64,000 nt of DNA from JAIRVZ01 sp031553415 (GCA_031553415.1 JAVBLO010000015.1:1-64000), one strand, 5' to 3'. Counted from the first letter of the stretch, positions 27,539-36,660 are shown. Numbers and translations are program-made. The notes: generated by a model not told the origin, from the letters alone.

Positions 27539-27666
27539 TATTTTTCCTTCAACATTAACATCTACAAACTGACAACAATTTATTTTTTATGGCGCTTGAG
27601 TTTGGAAGCTACACCTTATCTAAAATTCACCCAAATCACGTAAATCACGTAAATTTTACATGTATT

Positions 27667-27698
27667 TTTGAAAGAATTATAAAAACGACTTATATTTG
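27667..27698 (+). promoter_or_regulatory. Promoter of the outer-membrane barrel gene
   Basis: TTTG (27667-27670), 20 bases, TATATTTG (27691-27698): a full match to the Bacteroidota consensus. The predicted leader is about 65-70 bases. Confidence 0.8.
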
Positions 27699-27772
27699 CA
27701 TCGAAAATACTATTGGTGGATTCCGAAAAACCATAAAAAAGAGTAGGAATATTTTTAACACAATCAAGCAAA

Positions 27773-28516
27773 ATGAAAAAATTAAGAAAAGCTTTTTTTG
27801 CAGTAGTTCTTTTGGCTATGGCAGTTTCAGTTAGCGCTCAATTGAATTTTGGGGTAAAAGCAGGGTTTAATGCTTCGACAATAACAGGCTTAAAAGACAT
27901 TTATAATGAACCTGGGATAGATTATAGCAACAATTATAAACCTGGATTTCATATTGGGGTAGCGGCTCAATATATGTTTGCGCCACAAATGGGAATTGAA
28001 ACTGGATTATATTATTCAATGTTAGGTTCAAAAGAAGAATATAAATGGACAGAAGATGGCTTAGATTATAAAAACACAGAAACAACAAACCCATCTTATC
28101 TTCAATTACCAATTTCGTTTATATACAAATTTGAAGTCGGACAAGATCTTTATCTATACCCATCTTTAGGCATTTATTTAGGGTACGGAATTGCAGGAAA
28201 ATATAAAAACGAAATAGAAGCCAAAGGAAGCGGACAAGGAGGTGGTTCTGCAGAGATTGAAAGAAATTACTTTGGCAAGGACAAATTTTCCGGAGATTTG
28301 AATGTTTTTTCTGATATTATTGGCGACAACCCAGAAACAGAGTCGATTAATCGGTTTGATATGGGAATGACAGCAGGACTGAACCTACAATATTCAAATT
28401 TTGTATTTAGCTTGGGCTATGATTATGGCTTCGCAAAAGTTAATAAACAAAGTATTGACGGTTTTGACGATGGTCATAATTCTAACTTCAAAGTTTCCAT
28501 AGGTTATTTCTTCTAA
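27773..28516 (+). CDS. Small outer-membrane beta-barrel protein (PorT/opacity type)
   Basis: 247 residues with a signal peptide ending VSVSAQ, then FGVKAGFNASTITG, paired beta-strands with GIETGLYYSMLGSKEEY, LYLYPSLGIYLGYGIAGKY and a final strand FKVSIGYFF ending in Phe, as in 8-stranded barrels. Function unknown. It is divergent from the alginate regulator, has a consensus promoter and a strong terminator, and so forms a single-gene unit. Confidence 0.85.
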   Translation: MKKLRKAFFAVVLLAMAVSVSAQLNFGVKAGFNASTITGLKDIYNEPGIDYSNNYKPGFHIGVAAQYMFAPQMGIETGLYYSMLGSKEEYKWTEDGLDYKNTETTNPSYLQLPISFIYKFEVGQDLYLYPSLGIYLGYGIAGKYKNEIEAKGSGQGGGSAEIERNYFGKDKFSGDLNVFSDIIGDNPETESINRFDMGMTAGLNLQYSNFVFSLGYDYGFAKVNKQSIDGFDDGHNSNFKVSIGYFF

Positions 28517-28543
28517 TTTGAGACATTCAATAAATTTTACAAA

Positions 28544-28578
28544 ACTGCCGGAGGAAAATTCTTCCGGCAGTTTTTTTT
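28544..28578 (+). terminator. Intrinsic terminator of the barrel gene
   Basis: ACTGCCGGAGGAA (28544-28556) pairs with TTCTTCCGGCAGT (28559-28571) with one mismatch and is followed by eight T residues. It lies 27 bases after the stop codon. Confidence 0.93.
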
Positions 28579-28610
28579 ATATATTGACAAAGTTTGATTG
28601 TTTTATTATT

Positions 28611-28625
28611 AATGCCGGAGGCATT
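28611..28625. repeat. Short perfect hairpin AATGCCggaGGCATT
   Basis: A 6-bp stem with a GGA loop, followed by TTCATGTTTATAGCAATGAG. It resembles the GCC...GGC hairpins found between genes in this phylum; role unknown. Confidence 0.4.
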
Positions 28626-28749
28626 TCATGTTTATAGCAATGAGACAAATATCAGACACACTTTATACAATTCCTCCGGAATCGAATTACAAATTATAAT
28701 ACAAGAAAAAGCGTTTGTCAAGAAATAAGTCAATTATTTAACATCAAAC

Positions 28750-29214
28750 TTAATTAGCCACCTTATACCTTGTATCACTAACCGCCACCACACTATACCT
28801 CCGGAGCCAAAACTCCGAACCCGACTCAGGCGCTCCCCCATTTGCAATATTATACACGGCTCCACATGAGGGACATGTTGCTTTCAACCCAGTGCTTGCC
28901 GGTTTGATTTTTATATTGGATTGAGCTTCATTCGGACAAGCCAAATCGTAAGCAAATAAATTAACAAGGTTATCTCCAAATCCATTGATAACCAATATGC
29001 CTCCATAGCCTAACCGGTCGGTAGCCAACCGGGGAGCCGTATATTCTTTGAATGAAAGAGAGCCATTCAAAACGTTATCCTGCCCGACTAAATCCAGAGT
29101 CAGACTTACCGGAGCATTGGGAATGGTTGATGTAACGTTATCACTACAACTTACACTCAAACAAGCCAATATTGCAATAATCAATAGCTTCTTCAATAAC
29201 TTCTTCAATATCAT
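28750..29214 (-). CDS. Rieske-like lipoprotein with altered cluster ligands
   Basis: About 154 residues from the ATG at 29214; an in-frame TTG nine bases upstream also exists. Lipobox at C23 (LSVSC). The C-terminal half has the Rieske-like layout (LFAYDLACPNE ... ATCPSCGAVYNIANG ... LRRYSVV), but the usual Cys-x-His pairs are replaced by CPNE and CPSC, so the two His ligands are missing. It lies 5 bases after the aldo/keto reductase stop, suggesting a shared transcript. Whether it still binds a cluster is unknown. Confidence 0.75.
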   Translation of the reverse strand: MILKKLLKKLLIIAILACLSVSCSDNVTSTIPNAPVSLTLDLVGQDNVLNGSLSFKEYTAPRLATDRLGYGGILVINGFGDNLVNLFAYDLACPNEAQSNIKIKPASTGLKATCPSCGAVYNIANGGAPESGSEFWLRRYSVVAVSDTRYKVAN

Positions 29215-29219
29215 CTTCT

Positions 29220-30170
29220 TCAAATAATTTTTTCTATTTCACGCAATTCGTCTTTAGTAAATGACATTTTTTTCAAAACGCCCAGATTAGTATTGAGTTG
29301 TTCTACAGAACTTGCCCCTACAATAACAGAGGTTACTTCTTTATGATTCAAAACCCATGCCAAAGCCATTTCGGCTAAAGTTTGTCCTCTTTTTTCCGCA
29401 ATAAGGTTCAACTCTTTTATCTTGTTGACAATTTCAATGGTAATATCTCCTTTTTTAAGGAAACCATGTTCCTTGGCAGCCCGGGAATTTTCAGGAATAC
29501 CATTTATATATTTGTCAGTAAGCAATCCTTGTGCTAAAGGAGAGAAAGCAACAAATCCGACACCATGTTCTTCATTGAGTTCCAAATGTCCTTCTTCGGG
29601 ATAACGGTGGAACATATTGTATTTATCCTGGTAAACCAGACAAGGCACATGTTGTTCCTTTAATATTTTATATGCTTTTTCCGTTTCATCCACAGGATAT
29701 TTTGAAATTCCTACATACAAAGCTTTACCTTGTTTTACAATATCAATCAATGCTTGCATCGTTTCTTCAATCGGAGTTTGATGATCATAACGGTGAGAGT
29801 AAAATATATCGAAATATTCCAAACCAGTACGCTTCAAACTCTGATTGATACTTGCTATGATAGACTTACGCGAACCTCCGTCTCCATAAGGCCCCGGCCA
29901 CATCAAATGTCCTGCTTTTGAAGAGATTATCATGTGATCACGATAACCTTTCAAATCACCGGCCAGGATTTTTCCAAAATTTTGCTCTGCTGTTCCCGGA
30001 GGTGGACCATAATTATTGGCTAAATCAAAATGATTGATACCATTATCAAAAGCGTGAAATATCATCTTCTTCGAATTGGCGAAATCATCAACTTCACCAA
30101 AATTATGCCACAATCCCAAAGATATTTTGGGAAGCTGCAAACCTGAATTGCCACAAAATGAATAGTCCAT
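29220..30170 (-). CDS. Aldo/keto reductase of the YghZ/AKR14 type
   Basis: 316 residues. The catalytic tetrad of the family is visible: D49 (HFDLANNYG), Y54, K85 (ISSKAG) and H126 (YSHRYD). The GPPPGTAEQNFGK and WPGPYGDGGSRK segments match members that reduce glyceraldehyde 3-phosphate or methylglyoxal. NADPH-binding residues are in the VIVGASSVEQL segment. It precedes the Rieske-like lipoprotein. Physiological substrate not decidable here. Confidence 0.9.
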   Translation of the reverse strand: MDYSFCGNSGLQLPKISLGLWHNFGEVDDFANSKKMIFHAFDNGINHFDLANNYGPPPGTAEQNFGKILAGDLKGYRDHMIISSKAGHLMWPGPYGDGGSRKSIIASINQSLKRTGLEYFDIFYSHRYDHQTPIEETMQALIDIVKQGKALYVGISKYPVDETEKAYKILKEQHVPCLVYQDKYNMFHRYPEEGHLELNEEHGVGFVAFSPLAQGLLTDKYINGIPENSRAAKEHGFLKKGDITIEIVNKIKELNLIAEKRGQTLAEMALAWVLNHKEVTSVIVGASSVEQLNTNLGVLKKMSFTKDELREIEKII

Positions 30171-30182
30171 AAAAATGAAAAA

Positions 30183-31196
30183 TTAAAAAGAGTTCCACCC
30201 TTGCGCCTGCAATACAATTTCGTTTCCATCGCGGGTAATGAGGGCTGAACCCAATGATTGTTTACATATATGCCCGATAACCGAGACTCCTTTTATTTCA
30301 TTTATTTTTTCGTGCAATGAAAGAGGTACAGTGAATAATAATTCATAATCTTCTCCCCCATTCAAAGCTACTGTCGATACATTCATATTGAATTGTTCTG
30401 CCATGACGGCTGTCTGATAATCAATAGGAATGCGCTCTTCGTAAATCCGGCAACCAACCTTGCTTTCATAGCAAATATGTAATAATTCGGAAGAAAGGCC
30501 GTCAGAAATATCCATCATTGATGTCGGAACAATTTCCTTTTCAGCCAGGAACTGTACAATATCCCTGCGGGCCTCAGGTTTCAATTGACGTTCCAGCAAA
30601 TATTCTTTTCCTGCAAAATCGGGAGTAAAATCTGTCTGGTCATTGAATACCGTTTTTTCCCTTTCGAGCAATTGCAGTCCCATGTAGGCAGCGCCTAAAT
30701 CGCCGGTAACGCAAATTAAATCGGTTTCTTTAGCGCCACTCCTGTAAGTAATTTTATCTTTCCCAGCTTCTCCTATACAGGTAATGCTTATACATAATCC
30801 TGTGAGTGAAGCAGAAGTGTCACCTCCCACAATATCAACATCATAAATATCACAGGCCAATTTCAATCCTTTGTAGAATTCTTCCAGATTTTCTACGGAA
30901 AAACGTTTTGAAACTCCCAACGAAACCGTTATTTGTTTAGGAGTACCGTTCATCGCATAAATATCAGAAAAATTCACAACTGCAGATTTATATCCCAAAT
31001 GTTTCAGCGGGACATAAGTCAAATCGAAATGAATGCCTTCCAGTAATAAATCGGTCGTAACCAATATTTCTTTGGCGCCATAATTCAACACTGCCGCATC
31101 ATCCCCAACTCCTTTTATACTGCTTTTATTTTTCAGCGAAATATTTTCAGTAAGCCGGCGGATTAGGCCGAATTCTCCTAAATTTGAAATATCCAT
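30183..31196 (-). CDS. thiL: Thiamine-monophosphate kinase
   Basis: 337 residues with the PurM/AIR-synthase-like fold. GVGDDAAVL, the TTDLLLEGIHFDL metal-binding block, NFSDIYAMNG, VGGDTSAS and MMDISDGLSSEL are the ThiL signatures. It phosphorylates thiamine monophosphate to the diphosphate cofactor. It follows the purine nucleoside phosphorylase gene, with a spacer made of an inverted repeat of AATGAAG words. Confidence 0.95.
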   Translation of the reverse strand: MDISNLGEFGLIRRLTENISLKNKSSIKGVGDDAAVLNYGAKEILVTTDLLLEGIHFDLTYVPLKHLGYKSAVVNFSDIYAMNGTPKQITVSLGVSKRFSVENLEEFYKGLKLACDIYDVDIVGGDTSASLTGLCISITCIGEAGKDKITYRSGAKETDLICVTGDLGAAYMGLQLLEREKTVFNDQTDFTPDFAGKEYLLERQLKPEARRDIVQFLAEKEIVPTSMMDISDGLSSELLHICYESKVGCRIYEERIPIDYQTAVMAEQFNMNVSTVALNGGEDYELLFTVPLSLHEKINEIKGVSVIGHICKQSLGSALITRDGNEIVLQAQGWNSF

Positions 31197-31200
31197 AAAT

Positions 31201-31290
31201 TTAATGAAGAATGAAGAATGAAGAATGAAGAATTAGGAGTCATGGCTTGTGTTTCATTCCTAATTCTTCATTCTTAATTCTTCATTAATT
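31201..31290. repeat. Intercistronic inverted repeat of ATGAAGA words overlapping the PNP stop
   Basis: Left arm: four tandem AATGAAG words then AATTAGGA (31203-31238). Right arm (31258-31290): TCCTAATTCTTCATTCTTAA then TTCTTCATT. They pair over about 29 bases with one mismatch. The right arm encodes the last residues and stop (LMKN-stop) of the phosphorylase, and the left arm ends close to the thiL start. Confidence 0.85.
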
Positions 31291-32095
31291 TAATAACTTC
31301 TTCCATAATAAACGCCATTTTCGGTTGCGCTGTTTTTGCCGCCTTCATTACTTCCTCATGGGAAACTTTTTCGACTCTTCCGGATACTCCCAAGTCTGTA
31401 ATAATAGAGAAGGCCAATACTTTGATGCCAGCATGGTTGGCAACAATCACTTCCGGCACTGTACTCATTCCTACTGCATCTCCTCCGATAATGCTGAAAA
31501 AATTATATTCTGCCGGAGTTTCGAATGTTGGTCCCTGAGTCCCAATATAAACACCATATTGCAGCTTAATGTTGTGCTTATGTGCTATTTCTATTGCTAA
31601 ATTTCTTAAATTTTTGTCATAAGCCTCACTCATATCGGGGAAACGCATGCCAAATTCGGGTAAATTACGGCCTCTCAACGGATGCTCTGGGAATAAATTG
31701 ATATGGTCTTCAATCAGCATGATGTCGCCGACTTCAAAGCTGCGGTTCATTCCGCCTGCAGCATTGGAAACAAACAAATGGGTTATTCCGAGGAATTGCA
31801 TTACACGAATGGGATAAGTCACATCCTGCATGCTGTATCCTTCATAATAATGAAAACGTCCCTGCATGGCAACAATCGGTTTGCCTCCCAATTTTCCAAT
31901 AATCAGTTTGCCACTATGACCTTCTACAGTAGATACGGGGAAATGAGGAATTTCTTCATAAGGAATCTCCCTCCTACTTTCTATATTGTTAGCCAAATCC
32001 CCTAAACCAGTCCCAAGTATAATACAAATTTTAGTTTCTCCCGGTATTTTCGTTTTAAGCCATTCTACCGTTTCATTTAAAATTTCTAACATCAT
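31274..32095 (-). CDS. Purine nucleoside phosphorylase, class II trimeric type
   Basis: 273-274 residues from the ATG at 32095 or 32092; a longer in-frame start at 32143 would extend well into lpxK. GTGLGDL, the phosphate-binding VEGHSG and RFHYYEGY, VSNAAGGMN and the GMSTVPEVIVANHAGI block are family signatures. It cleaves purine nucleosides with phosphate. It overlaps the end of lpxK by about 20 bases. Confidence 0.94.
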   Translation of the reverse strand: MMLEILNETVEWLKTKIPGETKICIILGTGLGDLANNIESRREIPYEEIPHFPVSTVEGHSGKLIIGKLGGKPIVAMQGRFHYYEGYSMQDVTYPIRVMQFLGITHLFVSNAAGGMNRSFEVGDIMLIEDHINLFPEHPLRGRNLPEFGMRFPDMSEAYDKNLRNLAIEIAHKHNIKLQYGVYIGTQGPTFETPAEYNFFSIIGGDAVGMSTVPEVIVANHAGIKVLAFSIITDLGVSGRVEKVSHEEVMKAAKTAQPKMAFIMEEVIKLMKN

Positions 32096-33161
32096 TATAT
32101 ATTTTTTTTGTAAATAATTTTTCTTCGTCGTCATTGAACACAACCGTAACCGGCAAATAATACATTACCTTCTTAATTGCATCCGGCACATCACAATTTT
32201 CCAATCGGACAAAATCTTTTTCTGTTGTTATAATTATTTTGTTTATTCCCGTTATTTGCTCAAATTTTGTTTCAATATTCCGGATATCATTTTTTGAGAA
32301 TGCATGGTGATCAGGAAATATCATTGTATCCAAATGCCGGGTGTATTTTTTTAATTCTTTAATAAGTACCTGGGGATTAGCAATTCCGGCAACCAACAAA
32401 AATGAATAATTATCTTCTTTCATTCCCGCCAATTCTTTTCTTCCGGATTGTTTGTCCCTAAAGCATGGGATTAATTTCCCATACTTAAATGTTGTGAAAA
32501 ATAAACTTTGATAAGGGAATAAATTCAGGTGTTTCGATATCAGCCGGTAATCAATCGGCGCTAATTGAGGTGAACATTTGGTTACAATAACAATATCTGC
32601 CCTGTCTTTTCCTGAACAAGGTTCGCGAAGCCTTCCTGCAGGTAACAAGGCATCTTCATAAATCAGCCGGTTACTGTCAATCAACAAAATAGAACAAGAT
32701 GGCTTCACATAACGATGCTGAAACGCATCATCCAACAAGATGATTTCCGGTCTTCTATTTTCAGGAAGTGACAGCAGTTTTTTAATTCCCCGCCTCCGGT
32801 TACCATCAACGGCAACAACAGCCTGCGGAAATTTACGGAATATCTGGAATGGCTCATCACCTATCGTCTGTCCGGTTGCATTTCCACCGGCCAGCACAAA
32901 ACCTGATGTTTTCCGTTTATATCCCCTGCTTAAAACGGCAACTTTATGTTTGCCTGCCAATAAATGCAAGAGGTATTCGACATGAGGTGTTTTGCCGGTT
33001 CCGCCTACGGTAATATTACCAACACAAATAACAGGAACCGGAAATTCTTCTGTTGGAAGTATCTTCCAGTCAAAAAACTTATTCCTGAACCAAACAACCC
33101 ATCCAAAGATTAAAGAAATGGGAAGAAGGTATTTTTTTATCCTGTTAGGTTTTATTTTCAC
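32073..33161 (-). CDS. lpxK: Tetraacyldisaccharide 4'-kinase (lipid A synthesis)
   Basis: 362 residues starting with GTG that overlaps the previous stop by 4 bases (GTGA). N-terminal membrane helix (YLLPISLIFGWVVWFRN), Walker A GNITVGGTGKTP, then VLSRGYKRKTSGF, DDAFQHRYV and LLPAGRLREP, all typical of LpxK. It phosphorylates the 4' position of the lipid A disaccharide at the inner membrane. Confidence 0.95.
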   Translation of the reverse strand: MKIKPNRIKKYLLPISLIFGWVVWFRNKFFDWKILPTEEFPVPVICVGNITVGGTGKTPHVEYLLHLLAGKHKVAVLSRGYKRKTSGFVLAGGNATGQTIGDEPFQIFRKFPQAVVAVDGNRRRGIKKLLSLPENRRPEIILLDDAFQHRYVKPSCSILLIDSNRLIYEDALLPAGRLREPCSGKDRADIVIVTKCSPQLAPIDYRLISKHLNLFPYQSLFFTTFKYGKLIPCFRDKQSGRKELAGMKEDNYSFLLVAGIANPQVLIKELKKYTRHLDTMIFPDHHAFSKNDIRNIETKFEQITGINKIIITTEKDFVRLENCDVPDAIKKVMYYLPVTVVFNDDEEKLFTKKIYNDVRNFK

Positions 33162-33703
33162 GATGAAGTATTTTTCCCTTTGATTGTTTTCAAATAAAAT
33201 TCAATCGATTTAATTAATCCGCTTACCGGAGAATCTTTGGAGTCTTTGGCCTGGGGTAATTTCGAAATAGAGAAATCATAAAATGGTAGTTTATTCTTTT
33301 TCAATCCGATAGTCATTGTCGTATTGGTAACAGCCAATATATATTGCAAAGAATAATTTTCCCTGATAGTCAAATCAATTGCAACATCGTAATGCTGAGT
33401 CTTCAAATGGTTCAACAATAGATCAGAGGGGATTCCAGATTTTTCGCTATTTTCCTTAGGGCTAATGACTTTATAAACTGTTTCGGAATAATCAAAAGCA
33501 TCATCTTTTATCCGGAAAGCGTATCCCGAAACAGATTTTCCGGCTTCCTGAAGTTTTTCTACAAATGAATCAACCGCTTCATAATCTGAAGTTTCAAACA
33601 ACACAAGGACTGAATGGATGGCATCCATGTCAAGAAAGGCATGGTTGCGGCCGTTCTTTTTGAGTAGATTCTTTAATTTATTTTTTTTGAAAAATCCAAA
33701 CAT
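33158..33703 (-). CDS. DUF6913-type conserved protein
   Basis: 181 residues, no signal peptide, basic N-terminus (FGFFKKNKLKNLLKKNG). The VLVLFETSDYEAVDSFVEKL, LLLNHLKTQHYDVAIDLT and TTMTIGLKKNKLPFYDFSI segments match a small family found near ligA or lpxK in Bacteroidales. Function unknown. It is coupled to lpxK by a 4-base overlap. Confidence 0.8.
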   Translation of the reverse strand: MFGFFKKNKLKNLLKKNGRNHAFLDMDAIHSVLVLFETSDYEAVDSFVEKLQEAGKSVSGYAFRIKDDAFDYSETVYKVISPKENSEKSGIPSDLLLNHLKTQHYDVAIDLTIRENYSLQYILAVTNTTMTIGLKKNKLPFYDFSISKLPQAKDSKDSPVSGLIKSIEFYLKTIKGKNTSS

Positions 33704-33712
33704 AACCTTTAA

Positions 33713-33790
33713 GAGTTAAAAATTAAGAGTTAAGAATTAAGAGTTATTTGTTGTGCATAAGCCAACTCTTAATTCTTAACTCTTAATTAA
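33713..33790. repeat. Intercistronic inverted repeat of AAGAGTT words overlapping the ligA stop
   Basis: AATTAAGAGTTAAGAATTAA then GAGTT (33721-33745) pairs perfectly over 25 bases with 33764-33788. The right arm encodes the end of LigA (LIKS-stop, stop at 33776-33778). The element fills the whole ligA-DUF6913 spacer. Confidence 0.9.
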
Positions 33791-35776
33791 TTCAAGGAAT
33801 TCTTCTTCTCCAATAATCTTAACTCCCAATTTTTGGGCTTTTTCTAATTTTGCGGGGCCCATATTTTCTCCGGCCAGAATATAATCAGTTTTTGCGGAGA
33901 CAGAGCCTACGTTTTTCCCTCCGTTTTTTTCAATCATCACTTTATATTCATCACGCGAATATTTGGAGAATGTTCCACTTATTACAAACGTTAAATCAGC
34001 TAACTTAGTTGTTTTCTCCGACAGAATTTTTTCATCAATCTTTAATTGGAGTCCAGCATCTTTCAATTTTTGAACCAATTCCATGTTTTTTTCGTCGGAA
34101 AAATAACGAATAACACTTTGGGCTATGCGTTCTCCAATCTCGTCTACATCTGTGAGTTGTTCAATATTGGCATGCGCAAGCGTATCAATATCAAGGAAAG
34201 CATAAGCCAAACGTTTGGCAACGGTTTCCCCGACAAACCGGATACCCAGGGCAAATAAAACCCGTTCAAACGGTACATTCTTCGATTGGCGAAGACTTTC
34301 CATATAATTACGGGCGCTTCGTTCTCCCCAACGTTCCAGATTCATAATGCTTTCTATTTTAACAGCATATAAATCTGCTGCATTGTGAATTAATCCCGCA
34401 TTATAAAAATGTTCGATTGTTTCTGTTCCGGCATGAATATCCATAGCCCGTCGACTCACAAAATGTTCTACCTTGCCTTTAATCTGAGGCTCACAACCAG
34501 TTTCATTCGGACAATAAAAGGCGGCTTCGCCTTCATACCGCATCAATGGAGTACCACATTCAGGACAATTCTTAATGAACTGAACCTCATCCCCAATCAA
34601 GAAACGGGAAGTTTTATCAACTCCGACAATCTTGGGTATGATTTCTCCACCTTTTTCCACATAAACCATATCGTTGTAATGTAAATCCAACGATTTGATA
34701 ATATCGGCATTGTGTAAAGAAGCCCGTTTAACGACAGTTCCCGAAAGTTGTACAGATTCGAGATTGGCCACAGGAGTCACAGCGCCCGTGCGCCCCACCT
34801 GGAAAGAAACAGAAAGCAATTTAGTCAATGCTTGTTCAGCCTGGAATTTATAGGCAATTGCCCATCTTGGTACTTTTGAAGTAAAACCGAGATTTCTCTG
34901 CTGACGAAGCGAATTAACTTTCAACACAATACCATCAGTAGCGACCGGCAGGTTTTTCCGCTCCACATCCCAGTATTTGATAAATTCAAAAACACCGTCT
35001 ATTGTATCATATTTGCGTGTTGCTTCCGAAATCTTAAAACCCCATGTTTTAGCTTTTTGCAGGTTTTCATAATGACCATCTTCCGGCAAATTTTCACCAA
35101 GCATATAATAGAGGTAAGAATCCAGCTTACGTCCGGCAACAACAGATGAATTTTGTAATTTCAATGTTCCTGATGCAGCATTCCGGGGATTGGCAAAAAG
35201 CGGTTCTTCCTGTTCTTCCCTCTCTTCATTCAATGCATCAAAAACAGACCAGGGCATCAGGATTTCCCCCCGGATTTCAAATTTTTCAGGATAACCGTTT
35301 CCTCTTAATTTCAAAGGAATAGAACGAATTGTTTTCACATTGGAAGTAACATCGTCTCCTTTCGTTCCATCTCCACGGGTGATTGCACGTGTGAGTTCCC
35401 CGTTTGCATAAATCAGGGAAATAGAAGTGCCATCATATTTCAGTTCGCATACAATTTCAAATGGCTCATTCAGCGTTTTTTTAACACGGTCGTAAAAATC
35501 CCGGACTTCTTCTTCCGAATAAGTATTGGCCAATGAAAGCATCGGATATTGATGCTCAACCTGTACAAAATTTTTATTGATATCACTGCCGACCCGCTGT
35601 GTTGGGGAATTGGGATCAAAGAATTCGGGATGTTTTGCTTCCAAATCCTGTAATTCTTTTAGCTTCTTATCAAATTCAATATCTGAAATTTCGGGAGCCG
35701 ACAATACATAATAATTATAATTATGCTTTTCAATTTCTTCCCGTAGAGAAAATATACGTTCTTTTATGTTATCCAT
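33776..35776 (-). CDS. ligA: NAD+-dependent DNA ligase
   Basis: 666 residues, full length. Adenylation domain with nucleophile K113 (CELKYDG), oligonucleotide-binding fold with TGAVTPVANLE, zinc finger (NCPECGTPL ... FYCPNETGCEP), helix-hairpin-helix region (GIRFVGETVAKRLA, VDEIGERIAQS) and C-terminal BRCT domain (LTFVISGTFSKYSRDEYK). The last four codons lie in an intercistronic repeat. Confidence 0.98.
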   Translation of the reverse strand: MDNIKERIFSLREEIEKHNYNYYVLSAPEISDIEFDKKLKELQDLEAKHPEFFDPNSPTQRVGSDINKNFVQVEHQYPMLSLANTYSEEEVRDFYDRVKKTLNEPFEIVCELKYDGTSISLIYANGELTRAITRGDGTKGDDVTSNVKTIRSIPLKLRGNGYPEKFEIRGEILMPWSVFDALNEEREEQEEPLFANPRNAASGTLKLQNSSVVAGRKLDSYLYYMLGENLPEDGHYENLQKAKTWGFKISEATRKYDTIDGVFEFIKYWDVERKNLPVATDGIVLKVNSLRQQRNLGFTSKVPRWAIAYKFQAEQALTKLLSVSFQVGRTGAVTPVANLESVQLSGTVVKRASLHNADIIKSLDLHYNDMVYVEKGGEIIPKIVGVDKTSRFLIGDEVQFIKNCPECGTPLMRYEGEAAFYCPNETGCEPQIKGKVEHFVSRRAMDIHAGTETIEHFYNAGLIHNAADLYAVKIESIMNLERWGERSARNYMESLRQSKNVPFERVLFALGIRFVGETVAKRLAYAFLDIDTLAHANIEQLTDVDEIGERIAQSVIRYFSDEKNMELVQKLKDAGLQLKIDEKILSEKTTKLADLTFVISGTFSKYSRDEYKVMIEKNGGKNVGSVSAKTDYILAGENMGPAKLEKAQKLGVKIIGEEEFLELIKS

Positions 35777-35798
35777 TTTTTAATATACCGTAAAAATG

Positions 35799-35806
35799 CA
35801 AATGTA
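35799..35806 (-). promoter_or_regulatory. -7 element before ligA
   Basis: TACATTTG on the minus strand (TAnnTTTG), about 23 bases before the ligA ATG; the -33 match is weak. Confidence 0.5.
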
Positions 35807-35925
35807 TTAAATATTTTTTATCTTTACGATGCAGCGTTTTTTCATTTTTTGCGTTTTTATATATAAATCAAGGGAAAATCGTGTTTCCCTACATTATTAA
35901 CCAACAAATTAAATTCAAAAAAGAA

Positions 35926-36645
35926 ATGAAAAAGTTATTTTTAATTTTATTATCAGGATCTGTGTTGTTAGGATTTACAGGGTGTTTGGATGATGGTGAT
36001 TCTGCTTCCTACTATGAAGGACCAGCTATGGTTACATATGAAAATCAAAACCCGATGTTGAAACTGGCGGGCGAAACAACTTTAAGTGTACCGGGTTTAT
36101 CCGATACATTAAAAACAGGAGATTGCTTATGGAGTTATTTTTCAACAGAGAATAATATTGTTTCAGGCTTAGCTTATCAAAAATTAGGTGTGGACACTGT
36201 ATTTGAATCTTCCGGCGATATGAAAGATGACTATAACGATGCAATTAAAAGTGCCGCTGTATATGAAGCAACAATAGATAGCGTCTTATTTTTTGTTTTC
36301 AGTCAAAAAGAATTGAGTCAAAGCGATTTAAAATCCACCGGTATAACTGAAAGTTCTCCATACGGAAATGCATACACATACGAAATTATGTATAATACGG
36401 ATTCTATCATACAAGCAGATGGAAAAGAGATTCCTAAACTGTACATCAAATCAAAAAAGATAAATGCTTCGAGTTCTTCATTAAAATCCCGCTTTGCGTT
36501 CAACATGAATGAATTTGTTTCAAAATATTCTGATTCTGAAACAGGACAAGTGCCTTTATATCTCCATTTTAAAATCGGGACTGATTCTGAAGGAAATGAT
36601 GTTTATCAAAAATTCCAAAATTATCCGATTAAATGGAAGCCATAA
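35926..36645 (+). CDS. NigD-like lipoprotein
   Basis: About 239 residues from the ATG at 35926; the GTG at 35881 is a less likely start because it delays the signal peptide. Lipobox at C20 (FTGC) then LDDGDS. The beta-rich body (TGDCLWSYFSTEN, YLHFKIGTDSEGNDVYQKFQ) resembles NigD-like lipoproteins common in Bacteroidales, whose role is not established. It is followed by the serpin gene after 15 bases and may share its transcript. Confidence 0.65.
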   Translation: MKKLFLILLSGSVLLGFTGCLDDGDSASYYEGPAMVTYENQNPMLKLAGETTLSVPGLSDTLKTGDCLWSYFSTENNIVSGLAYQKLGVDTVFESSGDMKDDYNDAIKSAAVYEATIDSVLFFVFSQKELSQSDLKSTGITESSPYGNAYTYEIMYNTDSIIQADGKEIPKLYIKSKKINASSSSLKSRFAFNMNEFVSKYSDSETGQVPLYLHFKIGTDSEGNDVYQKFQNYPIKWKP

Positions 36646-36660
36646 AATAATAATAAAACA

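Larger units (their letters stand above)
27247..27772. other. Divergent intergenic region between the regulator and an outer-membrane gene
   Basis: 526 bases without a gene. It holds the minus-strand regulator promoter (27283-27290), two adjacent palindromes (27329-27353), a third (27527-27538), a tandem AAATCACGT repeat (about 27633-27652), and the plus-strand promoter (27667-27698) of the barrel gene. I see nothing else. Confidence 0.7.

Noticed and set aside
27633..27652. CRISPR-like repeat around AAATCACGT copies
   Set aside because: Only two direct 9-base copies with no spacer structure; a simple tandem repeat.
31201..31290. Rho-independent terminator between PNP and thiL
   Set aside because: The arms are long and AT-rich with no GC stem and no T-run specific to the 3' side; it better fits the family of intercistronic repeats.
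32096..32143. Longer start for the purine nucleoside phosphorylase
   Set aside because: It would overlap lpxK by about 70 bases and adds a Lys-rich segment absent from the family; ATG at 32095 or 32092 fits better.
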